Assembly (NCBI RefSeq): GCF_022206305.1
Contig: NZ_JAKOIW010000010.1
Span: 1-64,000 of the forward strand
Length of the DNA: 64,000 bases
Direction of reading: 5' to 3'
From: Gordonia sp. 'Campus'
Lineage (GTDB): Bacteria; Actinomycetota; Actinomycetes; Mycobacteriales; Mycobacteriaceae
Part shown: positions 57,042-64,000 of the stretch, one piece after another
Position numbering within the stretch: the stretch's first letter is position 1
How the letters are laid out: each line of letters opens with the position of its first letter
Notes under the pieces: model-generated
What the model was told of the DNA's origin: nothing
Databases searched by the model: none
What the model saw: the letters and a program-made list of their open reading frames with translations, nothing else
Made by a program: the position numbers and the translations under genes

Positions 57042-58027
57042 GCGTGCGGCCAGTCCCCGGTGATCACCGCGTGCGTGATCGCCGGCTCGTCGAGACCGAA
57101 CAGCGCCTCGTTGTAACCCTGGGAACCGCAGGGATGGAATCGATCCCCCAGCCCGATCCTGGTCACCGGAACCGCGATCCCCCGGTCGGCCAGCGTCTCC
57201 ACGACCGCGGTGCCCAATCCGCCTGAGCGCAAACCGTTCTCCACCACGATCACCCGACCGACGTCCGCGGCGACCGCGGCGATGGCCTCGGTGTCCAGTG
57301 GCTTGATCGTCGGCACGTGCAACACCGCCGCTGACACCCCCGCCGCCTCAGCGGACTCCGCCGCCCTCAGCGCGCGGGCCGTCATGAACCCCGTCCCGAT
57401 GACGGCGACATCTCGACCCGGACGCAGCATCCGCGCGCGGCCGATCTCGAACGAGAAGTCGTCCTCGTCGAAGACGACGGGCACCTTGCCTCGCAGGTTC
57501 CGGATGTAGAACGTGCCCGGCGTCGCAGCGGCCGCGCGGATGACGTGGCGCAGTTCGACGGCATCGCAGGGGTCGATGACGGTCAGGTCCGGAACGGCTC
57601 GCATGACGACGAGATCCTCGAGCGACTGATGAGTAGCCCCATAGGGATTCACCAGTCCCGGCGACCCCGCAACGATCTTCACGTTCGCTTTGCTGTGGGC
57701 ACAGGACACCGCGATGAAGTCGAGCGCCCTGCGGGTGAGGAATGCCGCGTAGGTCGCGCAGAACGCGATCTTGCCGACCTTCGCCAGCCCCGCGGCCATC
57801 ATCACCGCGTTCTGCTCGGCCATACCGGCGTTGAAGTACCGCTCCGGGAAGCGATCCCGGAACGGGATGATGTCGGAATACTTCGACATGTCGGCACTCA
57901 GTCCGACGATCCGCTCGTCGCGGGCACCGAGGTCGGCGAGTTCGGTACCGAATGGCGCCTGCTCGTAAGGGCCTTCGACATCGGCGATCTCACCCATACC
58001 GCCGGCACGGTTCTTGAGCTCAGCCAC
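57038..58027 (-). CDS. Transketolase, C-terminal subunit
   Basis: The pyrimidine and C-terminal half of a two-subunit transketolase, 329 residues. DMSKYSDIIPFRDRFPERYFNAGMAEQN near 45-72 holds the catalytic glutamate region typical of the Pyr domain, and VENGLRSGGLGTAVVE near 270 is in the C-terminal domain. It must combine with the N-terminal subunit to form an active thiamine-diphosphate enzyme transferring a ketol group. GTG at 58027 overlaps the N-subunit stop by 8 bases. Confidence 0.92.
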   Translation of the reverse strand: MAELKNRAGGMGEIADVEGPYEQAPFGTELADLGARDERIVGLSADMSKYSDIIPFRDRFPERYFNAGMAEQNAVMMAAGLAKVGKIAFCATYAAFLTRRALDFIAVSCAHSKANVKIVAGSPGLVNPYGATHQSLEDLVVMRAVPDLTVIDPCDAVELRHVIRAAAATPGTFYIRNLRGKVPVVFDEDDFSFEIGRARMLRPGRDVAVIGTGFMTARALRAAESAEAAGVSAAVLHVPTIKPLDTEAIAAVAADVGRVIVVENGLRSGGLGTAVVETLADRGIAVPVTRIGLGDRFHPCGSQGYNEALFGLDEPAITHAVITGDWPHA

Positions 58028-58862
58028 GATTTTCCTCCAGTTCGGCGATGAGCCCGGTCCACTCGGTGTCGTGGACGCGGACGAAATGTGCCCGTTCCCG
58101 GGCGACCAGCGTGGGAACGCCGGTCCCGGGAGTCGTCCGGGCGATCAGCACGCGCGGGACGTCTGCCGGCGCGGCTGCCAGCGCGTCGAACGCCCGGACG
58201 AGGGCCTCGATGTCGTTGCCGTCGACCTCCTCGACCGCCCAGCCGAAGGCAGCCCATTTGGCCGCGATCGGTTCCATGTCGAGCACGATCGGACCGTCGG
58301 CCTGGATTCCGTTGCAGTCCACCACCGCGGTGAGGGAGCCGAGACCGAAGCTGGCAGCCGACATCGCCGACTCCCAGGTCGACCCCTCCTGCAGCTCACC
58401 GTCGGAGAGTTCGACGATGATCTTCTGATCCCCGCCGTCGAGGCGGAGCCCGAGCGCCATCCCGATGCCCTGTCCCAGGCCGTGTCCCAGTGAGCCACCG
58501 GTGATCTCGACCCCCGGCGTCTCGTCGAAAGTACTCATCGGCAGTTCGCTGCCGTTGAGTCCGTAGCCCGCGATCTGCTCCTCGGTGAGGATGCCCAGTT
58601 CGGCCAGCACCGCATAGAGCGCGATCGAGTAGTGCCCGGTGGACATCAGGAAGCGGTCCCGGGAGTGCGACTCCGGGTCAGCGGCATCGAAACGCAACTG
58701 CCGGAAGTAGATGACCGCGAGCAGGTCGGCGATCCCGAGCCCCTGCGCGATGTATCCCTCGCCCTTGTCCGCTGCCATGCGCATCATCGCCGACCGCAGC
58801 CGGAACGCGGTGTCGGCCAGCTGCGCGGTCGATGGACGATCGATGTCGTTGTGTACGAGCAT
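58020..58862 (-). CDS. Transketolase, N-terminal (thiamine diphosphate-binding) subunit
   Basis: The PP-domain half, 280 residues. It shows FLMSTGHYSIALYAVLAE near 73, EITGGSLGHGLGQGIGMALG near 120, and the TPP/metal motif LSDGELQEGSTWES near 151 ending in VVDCNGIQADG; the usual GDGE reads SDGE. Two-subunit transketolases are common in bacterial catabolic operons, for example the apulose-4-phosphate enzymes of D-apiose degradation. Start is ATG at 58862, 3 bases after the SDR stop. Confidence 0.92.
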   Translation of the reverse strand: MLVHNDIDRPSTAQLADTAFRLRSAMMRMAADKGEGYIAQGLGIADLLAVIYFRQLRFDAADPESHSRDRFLMSTGHYSIALYAVLAELGILTEEQIAGYGLNGSELPMSTFDETPGVEITGGSLGHGLGQGIGMALGLRLDGGDQKIIVELSDGELQEGSTWESAMSAASFGLGSLTAVVDCNGIQADGPIVLDMEPIAAKWAAFGWAVEEVDGNDIEALVRAFDALAAAPADVPRVLIARTTPGTGVPTLVARERAHFVRVHDTEWTGLIAELEENRG

Positions 58863-58865
58863 GTG

Positions 58866-59663
58866 TCAGGTGCCCTCTCTGGTCATCTCGGCGTCTGCCG
58901 AGTGGAACGTGCCGTCGATGGTGATCCCGCCGTCGACCCGGAGCACGGTGCCGGTGACGAAGGAAGCGTCCGTCGACGCCAGGAAAGAAGTGGCTGCGGC
59001 CACCTCGTCGGGAGAACCGAATCGGCGCAACGGTGTTCGATCTATGAGGCGCTTCTCGTCGAGGGTTCCGGTGTCGAGACCCGACCGCATCATCCCGGTG
59101 TCGATGTAGCCCGGGGCCACCGCATTGACGCGGATTCCATGTGGTCCCCACTCGGCCGCGAGTGTGCGGGTGACACCCAGGACCCCGGACTTCGCTGCGG
59201 TGTACGCCAGTCGTCCGGGGAGACCGAATGTCGAACCCACCGAGGCGAGATTGATGATCGACGCGTTGGGCGCTTCGCGGAGGAGGACGAAGGCCTCCCG
59301 ACTGCACCGCATGGTGCCGCCGAGGTGGACGTCGAGTTCGGCCTGCCATCGGCCGGAATCGATTGCCTCGGCCTGGGTCCGCGAAATGATTCCCGCATTG
59401 TTGATCAGCACGTCGAGCCGTCCGAACCGCTGTCGCACGGCCTCGACCGCGCGGCGGACGGACTCGTCGTCGGTGACGTCGACGACCAGCGCGGACCCGC
59501 TGACGTCGGCGGCCGCCTGATCAGCACGGCCGGCGTCGATGTCGGCGATCACCACCTGGTGTCCGTCGGCACGCAGCCGTCGTGCCATGGCGAGGCCCAG
59601 ACCCTGTCCGCCACCGGTGATCAGGGCCACCGAGCCCGGGATCGCCGCACGTGGCCCGGTCAT
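58866..59663 (-). CDS. Short-chain dehydrogenase/reductase
   Basis: A classical SDR of 265 residues. The cofactor motif is ITGGGQGLGLAMARRL near 14-30, NNAG near 88, and the catalytic tetrad is N (of NNAG-adjacent helix), S in NLASVGS near 139, Y and K in YTAAK near 153-157. DID after the second strand suggests NAD preference. The C-terminus continues past the usual family end by about 15 residues. In this operon it probably oxidises a sugar or polyol. Stop of the MFS gene overlaps its ATG (ATGA). Confidence 0.92.
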   Translation of the reverse strand: MTGPRAAIPGSVALITGGGQGLGLAMARRLRADGHQVVIADIDAGRADQAAADVSGSALVVDVTDDESVRRAVEAVRQRFGRLDVLINNAGIISRTQAEAIDSGRWQAELDVHLGGTMRCSREAFVLLREAPNASIINLASVGSTFGLPGRLAYTAAKSGVLGVTRTLAAEWGPHGIRVNAVAPGYIDTGMMRSGLDTGTLDEKRLIDRTPLRRFGSPDEVAAATSFLASTDASFVTGTVLRVDGGITIDGTFHSADAEMTREGT

Positions 59664-61096
59664 CGTCCGTACACCTCTCGGGCCGCCATGTCGCCCTCGG
59701 CGGCGGCGATCTCGTTGGCGTCGTGCGTGGTGTCGAACGGTTCCCAGCGGATCAGCATGCAGATGGCCGCACCGATGAGGGGAACCGCCACGAAGATCGT
59801 GATCGTGGTGGACAGCCCGAGCGACTCCGACATCCGCGGGAACGCATACAGACCGACGATGCCGCCGATGCTCTGCGAGATGGTGGCGAGCTGGCCACCG
59901 CGGCCGCGCAGATCCGACGGGTAGGCCATCGCCGCCATGGTCAGACCGGATGCGCCGGGTCCGGCGGAGTGGAAGAAGATGAACATGGCCGGGACGATGA
60001 AGGCCAGGAGAATCGGCAACGAGTCGAAGAAGACACCGAGAACCAGGATCATCGCGGCGACCGCCAGGAATCCGTACTTCGCAGCGCCATTCGCACCGAG
60101 TTTGGAGGCCACCCAGATCGAGGCGACACCGCCGACGATGCCGAAGACGTTGAACACGATGGAACCGAAGGTCGCCTCGCCGAAGTTCTCACCGAACAGG
60201 CTCAGCGCGATGACCGGCAGGTAATAGGCCACGGCGTAGTACTGCAGGGCCTGCATCATCGTGACGACGTTCGCGAGAATGGTCCGCGGACGGAATCGGG
60301 GCGCGAACAACTCGGTGAAGCGGCGTTCGGACTTCGGCTCCTCGATCGCGGCGTCGAGATGTCCGGTGGGATACGTGGCGTCGATCCCGTACATCTTCTT
60401 GAGTGAGCTCGTCAGGTCGGCGAGTCTGCCCTTCTTGGCGAGCCAGCGCGGGCTGTCGGGCATCAGGGCCCACTGTGCGACGGCGACGACGAAGGCGAAG
60501 ATCGCGGCGGTGACGAGACCCCAGCGCCAGATGCTCAGTCCCACGTCGAGGTGGTAGAGACCCAGGACGATCGCCAGGGCGACGACCGTGGAGATGTACC
60601 ACTGGGCCTGCCAGAAGTTGAGCAGGTACTGGCGCTTCTTCGGCAGGTTCTCCGAGAGATAGGCCATCGCGACGCCCAGATCGACGCCGTACGCCGCGCC
60701 CGCGATGCACCGGGCCAGGACGAGCATCGCGAAACTCGGTGCGGCGGCCATCATCAGGGCGGCGATCACCGCCACGATCTTGGCGACGACCATGATCTTC
60801 ACGCGGCCGTACCGATCGGCGAGCAGTCCGCAGGTCGCCGCGGCGATCAGGGTGGCGACGTAGCCGTATGCGCTGACCAGTCCGACCCCGTTGGCATCGA
60901 GGTTGAGCTGCTCGCTCATCGGGGCCGTGCCCGAACTCAGGACCGCCAGGAAGTACGCCTCGAAGGCGATGCCGGCGAGACCGAGAACAAGCATGAGCTT
61001 GTGCCTGCGGGTCCTTATGTCCTCGGAGTCGACGAGGTCATCGACCTCGGCGACAGTGGTCAGCGCCCGATTTCGGGCAGGGAGTAGTTGGGTCAT
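59660..61096 (-). CDS. Major facilitator superfamily transporter (sugar/aromatic-acid:H+ symporter type)
   Basis: A 478-residue, 12-helix permease. GLLADRYGRVKIMVVAK near 88 is the A-motif between helices 2 and 3, FWQAQWYISTVVALAIVLG near 160 lies in helix 5, and PDSPRWLAKKGR near 215 is the sugar-porter-type motif after helix 6. Likely the uptake system of the operon. ATG at 61096 (MTQLLPARN) was chosen over an open extension to 61198, which does not resemble the family. It is separated by 140 bases from the HAD gene, the only sizeable gap in the operon. Confidence 0.9.
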   Translation of the reverse strand: MTQLLPARNRALTTVAEVDDLVDSEDIRTRRHKLMLVLGLAGIAFEAYFLAVLSSGTAPMSEQLNLDANGVGLVSAYGYVATLIAAATCGLLADRYGRVKIMVVAKIVAVIAALMMAAAPSFAMLVLARCIAGAAYGVDLGVAMAYLSENLPKKRQYLLNFWQAQWYISTVVALAIVLGLYHLDVGLSIWRWGLVTAAIFAFVVAVAQWALMPDSPRWLAKKGRLADLTSSLKKMYGIDATYPTGHLDAAIEEPKSERRFTELFAPRFRPRTILANVVTMMQALQYYAVAYYLPVIALSLFGENFGEATFGSIVFNVFGIVGGVASIWVASKLGANGAAKYGFLAVAAMILVLGVFFDSLPILLAFIVPAMFIFFHSAGPGASGLTMAAMAYPSDLRGRGGQLATISQSIGGIVGLYAFPRMSESLGLSTTITIFVAVPLIGAAICMLIRWEPFDTTHDANEIAAAEGDMAAREVYGR

Positions 61097-61236
61097 GACG
61101 ACATCCGTTCGTGAGAGTGCCCACTCTCCGGGGGTGGGCGAATCGGTGGAAGGTTCTGCGCCGGAGGGAGTTCGGGGCAGCGAGCGGTACCGCGCCACCG
61201 GGTGTGGTGCGGGACCGTATGTGTGGTCGGGTTCGG

Positions 61237-61923
61237 CTAGATGTGGTGCAGGAGATCGCTCAGCGTGTCGAGAAGGTGGTCGGGTCGGTGGCCGGCGAGG
61301 GTGGCGGTTCCGTAATAGCCGTAGGCGGCGCCCATCGTTCGGGTGCCGGCGGCGGCGCCGGAGCGGATGTCCTGGGGGCCGTCACCGACGTACCAGGCGT
61401 GCGCCGGGTCGAGTCCGGCCCGCTCGAGTCCGAGCAGGACCGGGGCGGGGTGTGGTTTGCGTTCGGCGGTGTCGTCGGCGGTGACGATGGTCGCGAACGA
61501 CTTCTCCTCGATGCCGAGATGCTGAAAGTCTTTCTGTACTCGGCTCATTCGCTTGTTGGTGACTATCCCCACGGCGATGCCGCGCTCGGCCAGGGTGGCG
61601 AGGGTCTCGCGCAGTCCCGGGTACGGCGTCACGCGTCGAAAGGCGCCCGAGGTGTAGTGCGCTCCATAAGCCCGTTCGAGTTCCAGCGGATCCCGGTCGG
61701 AGAAACGCTCGAAGATCTCGGGCGGCCGGGGTGCCATGATGGCGCTCGGGTCCTCGAGTTCGTCGGGCATCGGTTGCCCGAGTTCGTTTTCGAATGTCGC
61801 GCGGTAGGCCTCGATGATGGCGTACCGGGAGTCGATGAGGGTCCCGTCCAGGTCGAAGAGCACACCATGTGTCGTCACCGGGGCTCCGACGCCGCCCGCG
61901 GGAGCCGGTGCGGTGGAGGTCAT
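61237..61923 (-). CDS. HAD-superfamily hydrolase (phosphoglycolate phosphatase-like)
   Basis: A Mg-dependent phosphatase of 228 residues. Motif I LFDLDGTLIDS near 22, motif II IVTNKR near 118, motif III lysine in ERKPHP near 152, and motif IV YVGDGPQDIRSG near 175 are complete. A C1 helical cap lies between motifs I and II. It would hydrolyse a phosphorylated sugar or glycolate by-product; exact substrate unknown. ATG at 61923 overlaps the PTE-like gene stop (ATGA). Confidence 0.9.
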   Translation of the reverse strand: MTSTAPAPAGGVGAPVTTHGVLFDLDGTLIDSRYAIIEAYRATFENELGQPMPDELEDPSAIMAPRPPEIFERFSDRDPLELERAYGAHYTSGAFRRVTPYPGLRETLATLAERGIAVGIVTNKRMSRVQKDFQHLGIEEKSFATIVTADDTAERKPHPAPVLLGLERAGLDPAHAWYVGDGPQDIRSGAAAGTRTMGAAYGYYGTATLAGHRPDHLLDTLSDLLHHI

Positions 61924-62843
61924 GCCACACCCTCGCGCGGTGTGAACGCGAAGAACGTCCGCGGGTTCTGAACGAAGACACGCTCGGCGATGTCAGCGGG
62001 GAGCCGGTCGCGAATCTGCTTGAGCAGTCCCGCGAATCCCGGTGTGCCGCCGTGGTGGGGTTGATACGACGGCCGGCCCAGATCACCGGACACCATGATC
62101 TTGGTGAAGCCCTCGTCGGCCAGGCGCCGGATGTGGTCGACCCGGAGGTCGTCGGACGGGTATTTGGGTTTGGTCCAATGGTCGAATCCGAGCCACACCC
62201 CGGTCTTCGCGACCTTACGGAGGTAGTCGTAGTCGAGGTTGCGGTCGAGATGACCGATCAGGACGTGATCGGGATCGACGCCGAGGTCGGCGAAACCGTT
62301 CGCCTGCAGGTCACCCAGCGTTCCGGCCTGACAGTGGGTGGAGATCGGCGCGCCTGTCTCGAGATGTGCTCGCGCAACTGCCTTCTGGACCTTGCGCTCG
62401 TCCGCGCGGATCTCGTCGGTGCGACAGGTCCCGAACTTGATCACGCCGGCACGCGCCGACGTGCCGTCGATGCCGGCCGTCACGTCGGCTGCGAACCGTG
62501 CGGCGATCTCCTCCACCGACTCGGTGGCGACCGACTCGGGATAGTAGATGCCCTTCTGGTAACCGCTGGCGCTGATGATGTGGACGGGCGTGGCCCGGGC
62601 GACGGCCAGCAGGCCGTCGCCGCGTCGTCCGTAGTCGGCGGTGGTCATCTCGACGAGTGCGCCCCCGCCCAGGCTGTCGAAGTCGGTCACCTCACCGATC
62701 GCCGCGTCGACACGGTCGAGCACCATGTCGGGGTCCTTGTCCTGCGCCCACTTCGGCGGGTTGGTGAAGAGGTGCTCATGACACAGGGTCACTCCCAGGT
62801 TCTCGGGGGCGATGTCGCCGAGCACGGTTCTGATGACGGGCAC
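61920..62843 (-). CDS. Phosphotriesterase-like metal hydrolase (COG1735 family)
   Basis: Amidohydrolase-fold enzyme of 307 residues with a two-metal site: CHEHLF near 20, the carbamylated-lysine candidate in AGVIKFGTC near 137, H in PISTHCQAG near 166, H in VLIGHLDRN near 196 and D in VSGDLGRPS near 248. Relatives include sugar-lactone and phosphosugar-lactone lactonases as well as true phosphotriesterases, so a lactonase step is plausible in this operon. Start is ATG at 62843; the kinase gene ends 41 bases upstream. Confidence 0.88.
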   Translation of the reverse strand: MPVIRTVLGDIAPENLGVTLCHEHLFTNPPKWAQDKDPDMVLDRVDAAIGEVTDFDSLGGGALVEMTTADYGRRGDGLLAVARATPVHIISASGYQKGIYYPESVATESVEEIAARFAADVTAGIDGTSARAGVIKFGTCRTDEIRADERKVQKAVARAHLETGAPISTHCQAGTLGDLQANGFADLGVDPDHVLIGHLDRNLDYDYLRKVAKTGVWLGFDHWTKPKYPSDDLRVDHIRRLADEGFTKIMVSGDLGRPSYQPHHGGTPGFAGLLKQIRDRLPADIAERVFVQNPRTFFAFTPREGVA

Positions 62844-62884
62844 GAGTTCTCCGTTTCGCGTGTGTCGTGCGGTGGGTCGGCCGG

Positions 62885-64000
62885 TCAGGCCGGGATGAGG
62901 CGGTCGGTCTCGGCCGTCGCGGCCCAGACGTCACGCAGCGGTTCGAGGACGGCTCGGTAGATGGCGAAGGCCTCGTCGTAGGTACTCGCCGTCTCGGGGT
63001 CGGGTTCGTGGACGCGCCCCGGCCGTACCAGCTGCGTGGTTGCGGCGTCGAGGTCGGCGTACTGCCCGGTGGCAACCGCGGCGATCATGGCCGCCCCAAG
63101 CGCACCCGACTCAGGGACATCGGGTGCCACGATGGTCTTCTGCAGCACATCGGCGATGATCTGGCTCCACTCGACACTGCGGGCCCCACCGCCGGTCAGC
63201 CGGATCTCGTCGATGCGTACGGGCATGGCGTCGTAACAGTCCCGCACCGACAGCGCCGTGCCCTCCATGACCGCCCGGACGAGTTCTGCCGACGACGTGT
63301 CCGGGCGGAAGTCGACAAAGCTGCCGCGCGCGTTGACATCGAGGAACGGTGCCGTCGCGCCCGCGGTGTTGAGATACGGATGGAACACGAGCCCACGACT
63401 TCCCGGCTCGGTCTGGCGGGCGAAGTCGCGCACCACATCGCCGAGCGTGGTGGCGCCGCGCGCCATGCGCTCCACCTCTGCCGGGCAGAAGGTGTTGATC
63501 ACCCAGTCGAGGCACAGGGTGCCGCCTCCGGAATTGGTGATCTGGCGTTGCCACCGGTTCTCCGGCATGAGGAAGCCGAAACCGATTCCGGCGGGTTCGA
63601 GCAGCGGATGATCCGTGGAGGTGCCGTTCATGAGGCTCGTACCGATGGTGGTGACAGCCTGGCCGTCGTGGGCGGCGCCGATCCCGATCATGTTGGCCGT
63701 GGCATCTCCGGTGCCCGCGCACACCGGGGTCCCCACCGGGAGCCCGGTCTCGGCCGACGCCGCGGCGGTCACGGTCCCCAGGAGGTCGGTGCTGACGCCG
63801 ACCTCGGGCAGTCGCGAAGACATCTCCTCGATGCCGAAGGCGGTGAAGAACTCTTCCGCCTTGCGGCGATTGCGGAAGTCGCAGGGTGCGAACGACAGGT
63901 CGGACTCCTCGGTCGCCACGACTCCGGTGAGCCGGTAGTTCACGTAGTCCTTGGCCATGAAGAAGTGCCGGATCCTCGCGTACCGCTCCGGCTCGACGCG
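62885..64000 (-). CDS. FGGY-family carbohydrate kinase (N-terminus beyond right edge)
   Basis: Sugar kinase transferring phosphate from ATP to a ketose or polyol. The visible 371 residues have the sequence RHFFMAKDYVNYRLTG typical of FGGY kinases near the edge, the catalytic aspartate in CAGTGDATANMIGIG, the phosphate-binding loop GTSLMNG, and the C-terminal signature LTGGGARSVEWSQIIADVL leading to VPESGALGAAMIA. The frame is open at the edge and the ATG at 63958 is internal, so the true start and the operon promoter lie outside the window. It is the first visible gene of the operon and defines the pathway as phosphorylating. Confidence 0.92.
   Translation of the reverse strand, partial: RVEPERYARIRHFFMAKDYVNYRLTGVVATEESDLSFAPCDFRNRRKAEEFFTAFGIEEMSSRLPEVGVSTDLLGTVTAAASAETGLPVGTPVCAGTGDATANMIGIGAAHDGQAVTTIGTSLMNGTSTDHPLLEPAGIGFGFLMPENRWQRQITNSGGGTLCLDWVINTFCPAEVERMARGATTLGDVVRDFARQTEPGSRGLVFHPYLNTAGATAPFLDVNARGSFVDFRPDTSSAELVRAVMEGTALSVRDCYDAMPVRIDEIRLTGGGARSVEWSQIIADVLQKTIVAPDVPESGALGAAMIAAVATGQYADLDAATTQLVRPGRVHEPDPETASTYDEAFAIYRAVLEPLRDVWAATAETDRLIPA

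Noticed and set aside
1..64000. Insertion sequences, prophage or integrase genes
   Set aside because: No transposase, integrase, phage structural gene or terminal inverted repeat pair was recognised on either strand.

Overview
The window is high-GC DNA with tightly packed, often 1-4 bp overlapping genes and many GTG starts, typical of an actinobacterium. The core of the window carries uvrB, a DUF402 gene, coaE, rpsA, polA and pdtaR in the same relative order that I remember from Mycobacterium tuberculosis (Rv1633-Rv1626, here inverted), with a Rv1636-like universal stress protein beside uvrB. That points to the order Mycobacteriales. A Gordonia- or Rhodococcus-like genus fits the large NRPS genes and transporter content, but the genus is an inference.

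Layout. (1) About 1-19983, minus strand: two very large nonribosomal peptide synthetase genes joined by a 4-base GTGA overlap. The first is C-A(Ser)-T-C-A-T-C. The second is A-T-C-A-T-C-A-T-E-C-A... and runs off the left edge. The protein break falls inside a module, between C and A, and each side carries a vestigial piece that looks like the start of an A domain. (2) 19984-20333: a divergent promoter region with two inverted repeats. (3) 20334-32428: the housekeeping backbone (HMG-CoA-lyase-like enzyme, universal stress protein, uvrB, DUF402, secreted protein, coaE, rpsA), interrupted by an AztD-like zinc lipoprotein with a Zur-like box and by a TetR regulator divergent from an SNF2 helicase/SWIM-protein pair. 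(4) 32619-39145: a 2H phosphoesterase, two methyltransferases, a polar amino-acid ABC transporter and a decarboxylating-dehydrogenase homologue. (5) 39145-42526: polA and a GNAT acetyltransferase. (6) 42666-48417: a complete branched-chain/amide ABC transporter, livHMGF, with a convergent binding protein livK. (7) 48578-52810: the PdtaR antiterminator regulator, a structurally odd tRNA with anticodon CAA, and a three-gene glycan cluster (WcbI-like plus two glycosyltransferases). (8) 53067-54209: a long-chain acyl-CoA dehydrogenase. (9) 54323-64000: a nine-gene minus-strand catabolic operon that runs off the right edge. It holds an FGGY kinase, PTE-like hydrolase, HAD phosphatase, MFS transporter, SDR, a two-subunit transketolase, a GldA-like dehydrogenase and an acyl-CoA ligase.

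The catabolic operon looks self-contained: uptake (MFS), oxidation (SDR, GldA), phosphorylation (FGGY kinase), possible lactone hydrolysis (PTE-like) and C2 transfer (split transketolase), most likely for an unusual sugar or polyol. No insertion sequence, prophage, CRISPR array or rRNA was seen. The most unusual feature is the NRPS protein junction inside a module; after that come the catabolic operon, the class-I-shaped tRNA with CAA anticodon, and the SNF2 gene whose coding frame starts at an apparent CTG codon beside a palindromic operator.
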